Source: Marinobacter sp. Arc7-DN-1 (lineage in GTDB: Bacteria > Pseudomonadota > Gammaproteobacteria > Pseudomonadales > Oleiphilaceae). From it: a DNA stretch of 64,000 nucleotides. The notes beneath the pieces were generated by a model. It did no database searches. It saw nothing but the letters and a program-made list of their open reading frames with translations, and was not told the origin of the DNA. Position 1 is the first letter of the stretch, and each line of letters starts with the position of its first letter. Below, one piece after another: positions 27,474 through 37,251 of this stretch. The position numbers and the translations under genes are program-made. The stretch spans positions 2,790,001 through 2,854,000 of the forward strand of contig NZ_CP031848.1 in the NCBI RefSeq assembly GCF_003441595.1, in the 5' to 3' direction.

Positions 27474-29549
27474 TCAGCCCACCACCGGAACGTCGCTGTC
27501 TTCCTCTTCTTCCTGATCAGCCTCGTCTTCTTCCGGCAGGGTGAAGCCGGCAACGGAGGACCGCAGCTCGGACGCCATTTCCGCCAGGTTACCGATAGAC
27601 TTCGCAGTGGCGTTGGTGCCGGAGGAAGTCTGGGACGTGATTTCCTGGATAACGTTCATGGTGTTGGAAATGTGCGCCGCAGACGACGACTGCTGTCGTG
27701 CCGCGTTGGAGATGTTCTGGATCAGTTCCGCCAGAGACATGGATACGTTCTCGATTTCCTCGAGGGCGATACCCGCGTCCTGGGCCAGACGGGCACCACG
27801 GACCACCTCGGCGGTGGTGTGTTCCATGGAGATAACGGCTTCGTTGGTGTCAGACTGGATCGTCTTGACCAGTGCCTCGATCTGCTTGGTTGCCGCAGAG
27901 GAACGTTCCGCCAGCCGCTGAACTTCGTCCGCAACCACCGCGAAGCCCCGGCCCGCGTCACCGGCCATGGAGGCCTGGATTGCGGCGTTCAGGGACAGGA
28001 TGTTGGTCTGGTCGGCAATGTCGTTGATCAGGGATACGATGTCACCGATTTCCTGGGAAGATTCACCCAGGCGCTTGATCCGCTTGGAGGTTTCCTGGAT
28101 CTGCTCACGGATGTTGTCCATGCCGCGGATGGTGTTCTGCACCACTTCCGCGCCTTTCTTCGCGATCGCAACCGACCGCTCCGCAACCGCGGAGGATTCC
28201 GCCGCGTTCGAAGATACCTGGTCGATGGACACCGCCATCTCATTCACCGCGGCGGAGGCGCCGGCAATTTCCTGGGCCTGGTGCTCGGAAGCATCGGCCA
28301 GGTGCATGGCCGTGGCCTGGGTTTCCTGGGCGGCTGAGGCTACCCGTACGGCAGTACCACGAATCGCCTGTACCAGTCCGCGCATCTGGTCAATCGCGTA
28401 GTTGATGGAGTCGGCGATGGCACCGGTGAAGTCTTCGGTGACCGTGGCCTCGGTGGTCAGGTCACCGTCGGCCAGGTCGGCCAGTTCGTCCAGCAGTCGC
28501 AGGATCGCGTTCTGGTTCTGTTCGTTCTGTTCCTGGGTGGCCGCCAGCCGGGCCTGGGCTCCCCGGTAAAGGGCGAGGCCGATGAACACAACAATGGCCA
28601 CCATGGCGGCCAGGATAGCAAAGGCCAGGGTCGGGCTGATCAATCGCGAGCCGGGCTGGTTGCGGAAACTCTCCGCCAGTACAGAGAGTTCGGAAAGCAG
28701 GATTTCGGAATTCTGGAAGATGTCGCTGGCCGCAGTACGCACCTTGAAGAGGTCGGGAGAGGCTTCAAGGATGGCGTCTACGTTCTGGGAAACGAACTGG
28801 AACAACTCATCAACGGCCTCGAGGCCGTAAATGGCATCTTCATCGTTTACCCGGGAGATGCCCATGGCTTCATTGCCATTGAGCTGGCCTTCAAGAACCC
28901 GGCCAAACAGGCTGGCGTCCCGGCCGAAACGGTCGGCGGCGATAACCGCATCCTCGTCACCGGACAGTACGTTGTTAACCGAGCGGACAATCCGCTCCGC
29001 CAGCAGGGACTGGCGCTGCGCCAGTGCGATCTGTTCGGCGGGCGCGTTGTTGTCCAGCAGGATCTGTACGATGTCGTCGTACTCGACCTGAAGCTGCGGG
29101 ATGGTTTCGTTGAGGGTCCGGGCTACTTCGTGCAGGCCAAGTACCGCGTGCTGGGTCGAGAGGATGCTGTCGGCGTTTTCCCGGACAGTGTTCCAGTTCT
29201 CCTGTACACCGCTTTGCCGGGCCAGCTCACTCGGTGGCAGGTCGGTCTTCGGGTTGCCCTCGGTCACGTTGGTCCAGAGCTGCTGGAAATCATCACGGGA
29301 GCTGCGCAGCTGGTTGAACGCTTCGGCGGTACCACCGGCAGCCTCAGTCGCGTTCTTCGCGATCTGCTGCGAGAGCACCCTCAGCTCGGCGGTGTTGGAG
29401 ATGTATTCCTGATCGTGCTGGCTGTCTTTATTGAGAATGAACAGCACCACAACGAGCAGGACGGTGAGTGCGATCAGTGCGGCGATCAGGCTGGCAACCA
29501 GCTTGTTGCCTCCCTGTCCCATACTGAGTCTTCCGGCTCTGTTCTTCAT
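27474..29549 (-). CDS. pilJ: Twitching motility methyl-accepting chemoreceptor PilJ
   Basis: The 691-residue receptor has two membrane helices (about residues 14-35 and 310-335) with a periplasmic sensory region between them, then a HAMP-like segment and a long cytoplasmic coiled coil. The signalling tip is present (DIADQTNILSLNAAIQA, with FAVVADEVQRLAERS). The last 20 residues are strongly acidic. In Pseudomonas PilJ responds to pilin or surface contact and feeds ChpA. Located between pilI and pilK. Confidence 0.94.
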   Translation of the reverse strand: MKNRAGRLSMGQGGNKLVASLIAALIALTVLLVVVLFILNKDSQHDQEYISNTAELRVLSQQIAKNATEAAGGTAEAFNQLRSSRDDFQQLWTNVTEGNPKTDLPPSELARQSGVQENWNTVRENADSILSTQHAVLGLHEVARTLNETIPQLQVEYDDIVQILLDNNAPAEQIALAQRQSLLAERIVRSVNNVLSGDEDAVIAADRFGRDASLFGRVLEGQLNGNEAMGISRVNDEDAIYGLEAVDELFQFVSQNVDAILEASPDLFKVRTAASDIFQNSEILLSELSVLAESFRNQPGSRLISPTLAFAILAAMVAIVVFIGLALYRGAQARLAATQEQNEQNQNAILRLLDELADLADGDLTTEATVTEDFTGAIADSINYAIDQMRGLVQAIRGTAVRVASAAQETQATAMHLADASEHQAQEIAGASAAVNEMAVSIDQVSSNAAESSAVAERSVAIAKKGAEVVQNTIRGMDNIREQIQETSKRIKRLGESSQEIGDIVSLINDIADQTNILSLNAAIQASMAGDAGRGFAVVADEVQRLAERSSAATKQIEALVKTIQSDTNEAVISMEHTTAEVVRGARLAQDAGIALEEIENVSMSLAELIQNISNAARQQSSSAAHISNTMNVIQEITSQTSSGTNATAKSIGNLAEMASELRSSVAGFTLPEEDEADQEEEEDSDVPVVG

Positions 29550-29640
29550 TTTCTGGCTCCCGGCCTCTTCAAGAAATTGGCAAGTTTGTTTTATCGGGCT
29601 TCAGGCGGTCAGGGTGATGTTCCTGCCATTGTCACCACCC

Positions 29641-30186
29641 TTACCACTGTGCGACGTCCAGGAAGCGTTCGTCTTCGAGCAGGTCGACGGCCGAAAACAC
29701 TTTCCAGACTTCTTCGTTGCGCTCGTAACCGCCTGAGACAAACGGCCGAACGTTTTCAGGTACGCCTTCGGGCGCATCCTTGAAACTGTCTGTTGCGAAG
29801 TACTGCATGCCCAGTACGCTGTCGACCACGAGCCCGCTGAAAATGTCCCCCTGTTCAACAACCAGTACCCGGCGCTCCCGTTGGCTTCGGGACGAGCGGG
29901 GAATATCAAAAAAGCCGGCGAGATCGACAAGAGGCAGGAGGCGGCCGCGAACATTGGCCGCTCCGAGCAGAAACGGGCGAACCCCCGGAATATGGGTAAA
30001 CCGGGGGACGTGGAGGATTTCAGTGACTTCGCCCATTGGGGTAACGTAGCGTTCACCTGCAAGAACGAAGCCGATGCCGTTCCACAGTTCAACGGCTTCC
30101 TGTTGTTCCGGCAGGCCGGCGGCCATGGACCGGCTGCGCTGGGCGATATCCGTCAGAACGGCGAAAGGGGCGGCCTGGGCGGACAT
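29641..30186 (-). CDS. pilI: CheW-like adaptor PilI
   Basis: The 181-residue protein is a CheW domain (GIGFVLAGERYVTPMGEVTE, RPFLLGAANVRGRLLPLVDL). It couples PilJ to ChpA. It follows pilH by 20 nt. The identity rests on domain plus conserved position in pilGHIJK. Confidence 0.92.
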   Translation of the reverse strand: MSAQAAPFAVLTDIAQRSRSMAAGLPEQQEAVELWNGIGFVLAGERYVTPMGEVTEILHVPRFTHIPGVRPFLLGAANVRGRLLPLVDLAGFFDIPRSSRSQRERRVLVVEQGDIFSGLVVDSVLGMQYFATDSFKDAPEGVPENVRPFVSGGYERNEEVWKVFSAVDLLEDERFLDVAQW

Positions 30187-30206
30187 GCATACTCCACGGT
30201 TGGGGA

Positions 30207-30569
30207 TCAGGCAATCAGGCTGTTGATTGTTTTGATCAGATCGTCTTCGTTAACCGGCTTGACCAGATAACCCTTGGCGCCCTGGCGCGTGCCCCACACA
30301 CGATCAGTTTCCTGATCCTTGGTGGTCACGATAACCACGGGGATGGATGCGGTCTCCGGCGCGCGGGTCAGTTGACGGGTTGCCTGGAAGCCGTTCAGGC
30401 CCGGCATAACCACGTCCATCAGAACCAGATCCGGGGTTTCAGCACGGGCCTTGGCAACGCCGTCCGCGCCATTATCGGCGGTCAGGACTTCGTGCTTGTG
30501 CTTTTCCAGAATGGTGGAAATTTTCTTAACCTCGGTAGGGGAATCGTCAACAATCAGAATGCGGGCCAT
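30207..30569 (-). CDS. pilH: Response regulator PilH
   Basis: The 120-residue single-domain receiver has the acidic pocket (LIVDDS), the phospho-acceptor Asp52 (LVLMDVVMPG), Thr in VIVTTKD and Lys in YLVKPVNE. There is no output domain. PilH modulates retraction and acts as a phosphate sink in the Chp system. Second gene of the operon, 32 nt after pilG. Confidence 0.93.
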   Translation of the reverse strand: MARILIVDDSPTEVKKISTILEKHKHEVLTADNGADGVAKARAETPDLVLMDVVMPGLNGFQATRQLTRAPETASIPVVIVTTKDQETDRVWGTRQGAKGYLVKPVNEDDLIKTINSLIA

Positions 30570-30601
30570 GGTTTCCTCGATGGTTCTTGGTGTCAGCAGG
30601 T

Positions 30602-30994
30602 TTACTGTTCCGCCTGCGGAACGTACTGGCGGATGGTATTAAGAAGCTCATCCTTGCTGAACGGTTTGGTCAGGTACTGGTCCGAGCCTACGATCCGGCC
30701 TTTGGCCTTGTCGAACAGCCCGTCCTTGCTGGAGAGCATAATAACCGGCGTCTTTTTAAAGGAGGAATTGTTCTTGATGAGTGCGCAGGTCTGGTAGCCG
30801 TCCAGGCGGGGCATCATGATATCAACAAAGATGATGTCCGGCTGGGAATCGGCAATCTTGGCGAGAGCGTCAAAGCCGTCAGTTGCGGTGATGACCTCAC
30901 AGCCGACCTTTTTCAGAAGGGTTTCCGCGGTGCGACGTATGGTTTTACTGTCGTCGATCACCATGATCTTCAAGTTCTCGAAGTTGTCATCCAT
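30602..30994 (-). CDS. pilG: Response regulator PilG
   Basis: The 130-residue receiver has MVIDDS, phospho-acceptor Asp58 (IIFVDIMMPR), and YLTKPFS with the conserved Lys. It carries a short N-terminal extension compared with PilH. PilG is the main ChpA target driving pilus extension. First gene of pilGHIJK-chpABC; the leader upstream contains a notable hairpin set. Confidence 0.93.
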   Translation of the reverse strand: MDDNFENLKIMVIDDSKTIRRTAETLLKKVGCEVITATDGFDALAKIADSQPDIIFVDIMMPRLDGYQTCALIKNNSSFKKTPVIMLSSKDGLFDKAKGRIVGSDQYLTKPFSKDELLNTIRQYVPQAEQ

Positions 30995-31036
30995 TGTCCA
31001 ACTGCCTTGCGCTCAGCGACTGTCATTATTTTAAAA

Positions 31037-31079
31037 CGGGGTTTTTAACACAAACCTTAGGGTTCTTCTATAAACCCCG
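31037..31079 (-). promoter_or_regulatory. Attenuator-like hairpin in the pilG leader
   Basis: On the minus strand CGGGGTTT (31079-31072) can pair with AAACCCCG (31044-31037), and the second arm is followed by TTTTAAAAT, as in a terminator. Between the arms lies AACCC...GGTTT, which allows two alternative hairpins (GGGTT with AACCC; GGTTT with AAACC) that exclude the long one. AT-rich sequence with TATAAA and GATAAT just upstream could be the promoter. The element is 43-85 nt ahead of pilG. Confidence 0.4.
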
Positions 31080-31291
31080 CTCATTTATAGATTATCAATG
31101 GCCGGATAAAAAGTATTAGTTTGTGACCAAATGTACTTCTGCCCGCAACGTCACGTAACTGACTGAGGATTTCTCCGGATGCATTCGCAGCTCGGGTACA
31201 ATACCATCTGATATCACAGCATAGCACTGTTTGCCCGGTGCACTCTGCAGACCGGTTCGTGTTTTTAATCCTCAGGAGCGCAAGAGAGCCT

Positions 31292-32245
31292 ATGACCGTC
31301 CGCCTCGGGATCGTGATGGATCCGATTGAAGATATCCACTTCAGGAAAGACAGTTCACTGGCCATGTTGCTGGCTGCCCAGAAACGGGGCTGGCAGATCG
31401 AGTACATGGAACTGCCGGACATGTATCTGGATGGCGGCAAGGCAATGGCCCACACCCGGGATCTGACCGTGCACATGGATCCCGAGAACTGGTACAGCTT
31501 CGGCCCGGGCCAGGATAGGGCTCTGGGCGATCTGGATGTGATCCTGATGCGCAAGGACCCTCCGGTGGACCGGGAGTTCCTGATGGCCACCTATATTCTG
31601 GAGTCGGCCGAGCAACAGGGCGCGCTGGTGGTCAATCCTGCTTCAACATTGCGCGATTGCAATGAAAAGCTGTTTGCCACCCAGTTCGAGGATCTGACAC
31701 CACCACTGTTGGTCAGCCGGTCGGCGACCCGTTTCCGGAAGTTCTACGCCGAGCACGGCGATGTCATCATGAAGCCGGTGGATGGCATGGGTGGTCACTC
31801 CATCTTCCGTATCCGGGAAAACGACTTCAATCTCGGTGTGATCATTGAAACCCTGACCAACTATGGCAGCCATCAGGCCATGGCCCAGAAATACATCCCG
31901 GAAATCAGTGATGGCGACAAACGCATTCTGCTGATTGACGGTGAGCCGGTGCCCTATGCACTTGCGCGAATTCCCTCCCAGGGAGAGAATCGCGGCAACC
32001 TGGCAGCTGGCGGGCGAGGCGAGGGCCGTGAGCTGACCGCCCGGGACCGTGAAATCTGTGACCGGGTAGCCCCGGCGATTCGGGAAAAAGGCCTCATCTT
32101 TGTCGGGCTGGACGTGATCGGTGATTACCTTACCGAGATCAATGTCACCAGCCCGACCTGCATCCGGGAGCTTGATACGGCCTTCGGTATCGATATCGGG
32201 GGCATGCTGATGGACGCCATTGCAAAGCGTCTGGGACAGGCGTAA
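31292..32245 (+). CDS. gshB: Glutathione synthetase
   Basis: ATG 31292 gives 317 residues starting MTVRLGIVMDPIEDIHFRKD, matching GshB N-termini; an upstream in-frame ATG at 31238 would add 18 unusual residues. The ATP-grasp motifs are present: MKPVDGMGGHSIFR and FVGLDVIGDYLTEINVTSPT. It joins gamma-glutamylcysteine and glycine in the cytoplasm. It is divergent from pilG, as in P. aeruginosa. The 297-nt gap between them holds the pilG leader hairpin and a weak TACAAT box at about 31198 for gshB, nothing else evident. Confidence 0.94.
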   Translation: MTVRLGIVMDPIEDIHFRKDSSLAMLLAAQKRGWQIEYMELPDMYLDGGKAMAHTRDLTVHMDPENWYSFGPGQDRALGDLDVILMRKDPPVDREFLMATYILESAEQQGALVVNPASTLRDCNEKLFATQFEDLTPPLLVSRSATRFRKFYAEHGDVIMKPVDGMGGHSIFRIRENDFNLGVIIETLTNYGSHQAMAQKYIPEISDGDKRILLIDGEPVPYALARIPSQGENRGNLAAGGRGEGRELTARDREICDRVAPAIREKGLIFVGLDVIGDYLTEINVTSPTCIRELDTAFGIDIGGMLMDAIAKRLGQA

Positions 32246-32293
32246 CCCGGCAACACTGGCGGGACAGGTTTAACGACAGGACCAAGATCAGGA

Positions 32294-33160
32294 ATGGCAG
32301 TTCAGGTAAGCGACTTTGACCGGTTTTCCTTCACCCTTTTTATGGCATTGGCGGTGCACGCCATTGTTGTACTGGGGATCAGCTTTGCGCCTGAACCACC
32401 CCGGTCGTCCGCTCAGACCATGGAAATTACCCTCTCTCAGTTTGATGACGAGAAAGCACCGGAGAAAGCGGACTTTCTTGCCCAGACCAGCCAGCAGGGC
32501 AGTGGTACTGAAGAAGAGGTCCGGGAAATGACCACGCCCCTGCCGGCCGAGGTCAGCCAGCCGGAAGTGGCCCGGGTCCAGCCGGAGCCACCCGCGCAGA
32601 CCGAGCCGCAGCCGCGCCAGGAAAAAACGGTGGTGCAGACCGAAAGCCGGTCCAGTCAGACAGTGCAGCAGCCGGAGGAGCGGACGACACCGGAAGAAGA
32701 GCCACTGCCGGTGCGCAAGAAAAGGAGCCTGATGGAGCGCAGTCTTGAGATCGCCAGCCTGGAGGCCCGCTTCGACGCCCAGCAAAGGGCTTACGCCCGG
32801 AAGCCGAGGGTGATGCGCGTAACCGCAGCCTCCACACTCAAATCCACCAACGCCTGGTACGTACAGAATTGGGTGACCAAGGTGACCCGGGTTGGCAATA
32901 TCAACTACCCCACCGAGGCGCGCCGTGCCGGAATCTATGGCACACTGAGAATGCTGGTGTCCCTGAAGCAAGACGGCACCCTCAAAGAGGTAGCGATTCT
33001 GCAGTCCTCCGGCAGCACCGTTCTGGACGATGCCGCCATCCGGATTGTCAGAATGGCCGCACCTTTTGCCCCGTTCCCCGAGGAAATGCGGCAAGAGGTG
33101 GACGAACTTGAAATCATACGCACCTGGTCCTTCCAGCGTCGGGGGCTGACATCCGGATGA
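32294..33160 (+). CDS. TonB-family energy transducer (TonB3-like)
   Basis: The 288-residue protein has one N-terminal membrane helix (about residues 13-33), a long linker rich in Pro, Glu and Gln (about 45-150), and a C-terminal TonB domain (GTLRMLVSLKQDGTLKEV, then SSGSTVLDDAAIRIV). It anchors in the inner membrane and spans the periplasm. Position between gshB and algH matches the P. aeruginosa tonB3 gene, reported to affect twitching motility; that link is inferred by synteny. Overlaps the next gene by 4 nt (ATGA). Confidence 0.88.
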   Translation: MAVQVSDFDRFSFTLFMALAVHAIVVLGISFAPEPPRSSAQTMEITLSQFDDEKAPEKADFLAQTSQQGSGTEEEVREMTTPLPAEVSQPEVARVQPEPPAQTEPQPRQEKTVVQTESRSSQTVQQPEERTTPEEEPLPVRKKRSLMERSLEIASLEARFDAQQRAYARKPRVMRVTAASTLKSTNAWYVQNWVTKVTRVGNINYPTEARRAGIYGTLRMLVSLKQDGTLKEVAILQSSGSTVLDDAAIRIVRMAAPFAPFPEEMRQEVDELEIIRTWSFQRRGLTSG

Positions 33161-33723
33161 CAGCGTCAAAACATTCTCCCCACAGCCTGCGGCACCACTT
33201 TCTGGTGGCTTCGCCTTACCTGGCCGACCCGCGTTTCCATGGCGGCGTCATCTATCTCTGTGAACATTCCGATGACGGTGCCCTGGGATTAATGATCAAT
33301 CACCCGTTGGACATCCATCTGGGCGAGATTCTGGAGCAGCTGGACTTGCCTGGAGGTGAGCTGGATTTGCCGGTATTCAGTGGTGGCCCGGTGCAGCCGG
33401 AACGGGGCTTTGTCCTGCATTCTCCCGGGACCAGCTGGCAGAATACGGCAAAGGTGACCGAAGACGTTCTGCTGACCACATCCCGTGATGTACTGGCGGG
33501 CATTGGCCGTGGGGAAGGGCCGGAGGAATACCTGGTGGCGCTCGGATACTCGGGCTGGGGCGAGGGCCAGTTGGAGGACGAACTGGGCAGCAACGCCTGG
33601 CTCACGTGTCCTGCTACCACGGATATCCTGTTCCGGACTCCCTGGGCAGATCGTTACAAGGCCGTGCTTGAAGTGATTGGTATTGATCTTAACCAGCTCA
33701 GCGAATCGATTGGCCATGCCTGA
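33157..33723 (+). CDS. algH: YqgE/AlgH family protein
   Basis: The 188-residue protein carries the UPF0301 hallmarks: HHFLVASPYLADPRF at the start, GLMINHPLDIHLGEIL and the FSGGPVQPERGFVLH motif. The biochemical function is not settled; in Pseudomonas AlgH influences alginate and other traits. It is coupled to the tonB gene by a 4-nt overlap and overlaps ruvX by 8 nt. Confidence 0.92.
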   Translation: MTASKHSPHSLRHHFLVASPYLADPRFHGGVIYLCEHSDDGALGLMINHPLDIHLGEILEQLDLPGGELDLPVFSGGPVQPERGFVLHSPGTSWQNTAKVTEDVLLTTSRDVLAGIGRGEGPEEYLVALGYSGWGEGQLEDELGSNAWLTCPATTDILFRTPWADRYKAVLEVIGIDLNQLSESIGHA

Positions 33724-34159
33724 GACCGGTAACCGTCGCGTGATGGCGTTTGATTTCGGAACCCGCCGGATCGGGGTTGCCACCGGCCAGGAAATGCTGG
33801 GAACCGGCCAGCCCGTGGCGCTGATAGCCGCCCGGGACGGTATTCCGGACTGGCAAAAGATTGAAATGCTGCTGCAGGAGTGGCGTCCGGATCTGGTGGT
33901 GGTTGGTCTGCCGCTGAATATGGACGACACTGAGAACGACATGTGTGCCCGGGCGCGCAAGTTCGGCAAGCGCCTCCACGGCCGTTACCATGTGCCGGTT
34001 GAAATGGTGGACGAGCGCCTGACCAGTTTTGAGGCCAAGGGCGATGTAATGGCAGCCGGTGGCAATCGCGACTTTGGCCGCCATGGGGTGGATGACCGGG
34101 CGGCGGTTCTGATTCTGGAAACCTGGTTTGGCCTGCAGGGCAACCTTGCCGGTGAATGA
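33716..34159 (+). CDS. ruvX: Holliday junction resolvase-like protein RuvX/YqgF
   Basis: ATG 33716 lies inside the end of algH and gives 147 residues. The RNase H-like fold is seen in MAFDFGTRRIGVA (first Asp), VVVGLPLNMDD, and the VDERLTS motif, with a late Asp in HGVDDRAAV. The family acts in 16S rRNA 5'-end processing and resembles Holliday junction resolvases. It belongs to the gshB-to-pyrX co-directional block. Confidence 0.92.
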   Translation: MPETGNRRVMAFDFGTRRIGVATGQEMLGTGQPVALIAARDGIPDWQKIEMLLQEWRPDLVVVGLPLNMDDTENDMCARARKFGKRLHGRYHVPVEMVDERLTSFEAKGDVMAAGGNRDFGRHGVDDRAAVLILETWFGLQGNLAGE

Positions 34160-34201
34160 CAGTAAGGATAGTCCCCGGCTTTTAATAACAGTGAGGCATT
34201 A

Positions 34202-34711
34202 ATGACCGCATTGCTTGATATCGACCAGTTACTGGATCAGATGGAAACCGGATTGCGCCAGGTTCTTGAGCAACGGGGCGCTGAATCCCCAGTGCTCATT
34301 GGTATCCGTACCGGTGGGGTCTGGCTGGCGGATGTGCTTAGTAAGCGTCTTGATATTGAAGAGCCGTTCGGGGAACTGGATATTTCCTTTTATCGTGATG
34401 ACTTCAGCCGCATCGGGCTGAACCCCAGGGTCAAGCCTTCCAGTCTGCCCTTTGATACCGAAGGACGGGACATCATCCTGATTGACGATGTCATCATGAG
34501 TGGCCGCACCATTCGCGCGGCAATGAATGAAATTTTCGATTATGGCCGTCCAGCCAGTATCATACTGGCCACCCTGATAGACCTCGGAGCCCGGGAACTG
34601 CCGATCCAGCCGGACGTGACCGGCAAGACGCTGGCACTGGACTCCCATCAGCGCGTCAAGCTCCGTGGCCCCGACCCGCTCCGCATCGAGTTCCAGGAAG
34701 CCAGACAGTAA
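34202..34711 (+). CDS. pyrR: Bifunctional PyrR: pyr regulator / uracil phosphoribosyltransferase-like
   Basis: The 169-residue protein is a type I phosphoribosyltransferase with the PRPP-binding loop IILIDDVIMSGRTIRAA and the N-terminal IGIRTGGVWLA. In Gram-negatives PyrR precedes pyrB and its regulatory role is less clear than in Bacillus. It is 27 nt from pyrB. No obvious attenuator was seen in the 42-nt gap upstream. Confidence 0.9.
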   Translation: MTALLDIDQLLDQMETGLRQVLEQRGAESPVLIGIRTGGVWLADVLSKRLDIEEPFGELDISFYRDDFSRIGLNPRVKPSSLPFDTEGRDIILIDDVIMSGRTIRAAMNEIFDYGRPASIILATLIDLGARELPIQPDVTGKTLALDSHQRVKLRGPDPLRIEFQEARQ

Positions 34712-34738
34712 ACCTCCGAAACAGATAACAGGCGACCC

Positions 34739-35752
34739 ATGACCGCAAACGACGCTTCCCCGCACCCCTTGCAGCTGACCCGGGATGGTCAGTTGCGGCA
34801 CTTTCTCACCCTTGATGGCCTCGACCGCGCCTTACTGACCGACATCCTGGATACCGCCGATTCGTTTATTGAAGTCGGCGAACGCACCATCAAGAAAGTG
34901 CCCCTGCTTCGCGGCCGGACTGTGGTGAACCTGTTCTTTGAATCCAGCACCCGGACCCGCAGCACCTTTGAGCTGGCCGCCAAGCGTCTGTCTGCCGATG
35001 TGCTTAACCTTGATATCAGCACCTCGGCCACGTCCAAGGGCGAATCCCTGTCCGACACGCTTCTGAACCTGGAGGCCATGGCCAGCGACATGTTCGTGGT
35101 TCGGCATTCCCAGAGTGGCGCGCCGCACTTTATTGCCGAGAGCGTCACCCCGGGCGTGGCCATTATCAACGCCGGTGATGGCCGCCATGCGCACCCGACC
35201 CAGGCCATGCTCGACATGCTCACCATTCGCCAGCACAAGGGGCATTTTGAGGGCCTGAAGGTGGCCATTGTGGGTGACGTGCTTCACTCCCGGGTGGCCC
35301 GCTCCCAGATTCGTGCCCTGAATGTGCTTGGGGCGGAAGAGGTCCGGGTGATTGCCCCGGGGACCTTGCTGCCCAAGGATGTGGAAAGTCTGGGTTGTAA
35401 GGTCGAGTACGATATGACCCGAGGCATGAAGGATCTGGATGTGGTGATCATGTTGCGCCTGCAGAACGAACGGATGGAAGGCGCCCTGCTGCCGAGCGAG
35501 CGTGAGTTTTATCGGCTCTATGGCCTGAATCAGGAAAAGCTGGCTCTGGCTCATCCGGCGTGCATTGTGATGCACCCGGGCCCGATCAACCGGGGCGTTG
35601 AAATTGAATCGGCGGTGGCCGATGGCCCGCAATCCGTGATTCTCAATCAGGTGACCAACGGCATCGCCATCCGGATGGCGGTCATGTCCATGGCCATGGG
35701 TGGCCAGGTGGCCGAGCGCCAGCAGAAACTGAGTGGGAGGGGGCAGGCATGA
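34739..35752 (+). CDS. pyrB: Aspartate carbamoyltransferase catalytic subunit
   Basis: The 337-residue enzyme has the carbamoyl-phosphate motif [19 protein letters not shown] and the aspartate-binding part ([19 protein letters not shown]). It condenses carbamoyl phosphate with aspartate in pyrimidine synthesis. The length and the adjacent pseudo-dihydroorotase match the Pseudomonas-type ATCase, where PyrB works in a dodecamer with PyrC-like partner rather than with PyrI. Overlaps pyrX by ATGA. Confidence 0.95.
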   Translation: MTANDASPHPLQLTRDGQLRHFLTLDGLDRALLTDILDTADSFIEVGERTIKKVPLLRGRTVVNLFFESSTRTRSTFELAAKRLSADVLNLDISTSATSKGESLSDTLLNLEAMASDMFVVRHSQSGAPHFIAESVTPGVAIINAGDGRHAHPTQAMLDMLTIRQHKGHFEGLKVAIVGDVLHSRVARSQIRALNVLGAEEVRVIAPGTLLPKDVESLGCKVEYDMTRGMKDLDVVIMLRLQNERMEGALLPSEREFYRLYGLNQEKLALAHPACIVMHPGPINRGVEIESAVADGPQSVILNQVTNGIAIRMAVMSMAMGGQVAERQQKLSGRGQA

Positions 35753-37056
35753 GCAGTGTTGAAACATCCAGCGGCAACAGCCTGAAAATCACTGGCGGAC
35801 GTCTGTACGATGGCGAAGGAAATGAGTCTGAAAACATCGCCTTGCTGGTTCGGGATGGCCGGATCGCCGCTATGGGTGAAACGGCCACCAGGGAGCGGGC
35901 GGACGAAACCATCAGCGCTGAAGGCTGTGTGATTGCCCCGGGTTTTGTTGATCTTTGCTGCAACCTCCGTGAACCGGGCAATGGCCAGAAAGGCAATATT
36001 GCCTCGGAAACCCGGGCAGCGGCCCACGGTGGCTTTACCACCGTCTGTGCCTCTCCGGAAACCTCTCCGGTGAACGATTCCAGTGCCGTTACCCACCTGA
36101 TTCGTGACGGTGCCGCCAGCCGGTCGCCTATCCGGGTGCTACCCGTAGGTGCGATTACCAGGGGCCTTGAAGGCGACCTGCTCAGCGACATGGCTGGGCT
36201 GGCCGCTGCCGGTTGCGTGGCGGTCGGTAATGGCTCCCGGGGTGTGCGCAATGCCCGGATATTGCGCCGGTGCATGGCCTACGCCCAGACCTTCGGTTTA
36301 ACGGTGATGTTCAGCCCCGAGAACCAGGCCCTGGCGGCGGACGGCTATGCCCACGACGGGCTGGTAACCTCCCGTCTGGGTCTGCTGGGTATTCCGGAAG
36401 TGGCGGAAACGGCGGCGGTGATGGAAATGCTGTTGCTGGCAGAGGAAACCGGCGTGCGGTTGCACCTGAGCCAGCTGTCCTGTGCCCGCAGTGTTGAGAT
36501 GCTCGCGGATGCCCGCCGCCGAGGCATTGCCGTGACGGCCGACGTGGCCATGCACCAGTTGGTGTTCACCGACGACGCCCTGGCCGGATTCGACAGCCGG
36601 TTCCATGTGCGTCCGCCACTGCGCAGCGAGAAAGACCGAAAGGCCTTGATTGCAGGAGTCCGAGAGGGCGTCATTGATGCCATCGTGAGCCAGCATCAGC
36701 CCCATGACACTGCGGCCAAGCAGGCGCCCATGGCGGCCACCGAACCGGGGCTCTCCAGCATTGAGAGTGTGTTGTCGCTGGGGCTGGAACTGGTGGAAAT
36801 GAACGAACTGGCTTTGCCTGACCTGGTCCGGGCGCTGACCACCGGTCCCGCCTCCGTGCTTGGCCGAACGGCCCGCCTTGCGGAGGGTGAGCCTGCCGAT
36901 CTTTGTCTGTTTGATCCGGAAGCGTTCTGGGCACCGGGTCCGCAAACGCTTGTCTCGGTTGGCCGTCATGCGCCGGTAACCGACCGGGAATTGCCCGGCG
37001 TGGTCCGGCTCACTCTTGCTGAGGGCCGAAAAGCCTGGCAACAGCCGGCGGGCTGA
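35749..37056 (+). CDS. pyrX: Inactive dihydroorotase homologue (PyrX/PyrC')
   Basis: The 435-residue protein belongs to the dihydroorotase/amidohydrolase family, but the metal-binding HxH motif (normally DxHxHxREPG) reads [10 protein letters not shown], and the late Asp motif reads SQHQPHD. Loss of both His explains why such proteins are called non-catalytic. In Pseudomonas this partner is needed to assemble active PyrB. Coupled to pyrB by a 4-nt overlap. A separate active dihydroorotase should exist elsewhere in the genome. Confidence 0.92.
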   Translation: MSSVETSSGNSLKITGGRLYDGEGNESENIALLVRDGRIAAMGETATRERADETISAEGCVIAPGFVDLCCNLREPGNGQKGNIASETRAAAHGGFTTVCASPETSPVNDSSAVTHLIRDGAASRSPIRVLPVGAITRGLEGDLLSDMAGLAAAGCVAVGNGSRGVRNARILRRCMAYAQTFGLTVMFSPENQALAADGYAHDGLVTSRLGLLGIPEVAETAAVMEMLLLAEETGVRLHLSQLSCARSVEMLADARRRGIAVTADVAMHQLVFTDDALAGFDSRFHVRPPLRSEKDRKALIAGVREGVIDAIVSQHQPHDTAAKQAPMAATEPGLSSIESVLSLGLELVEMNELALPDLVRALTTGPASVLGRTARLAEGEPADLCLFDPEAFWAPGPQTLVSVGRHAPVTDRELPGVVRLTLAEGRKAWQQPAG

Positions 37057-37251
37057 TTTCCGGTCGCCGGTCCAAAATGCGGCAGGGGTTGCGGAACCTC
37101 TGTCGACACCATCACAGAATCACCCCCTCTTGCTGAAAAACCCTTGATAGCAGGCACCCGTGCCGACGTATTCTTGTAGCCGTCGTCCTATGGTCGACCA
37201 AGGAACGTGTGGCCCGGCCGGTGCCCGACAATAAAAATCAGGAGTCATCCC

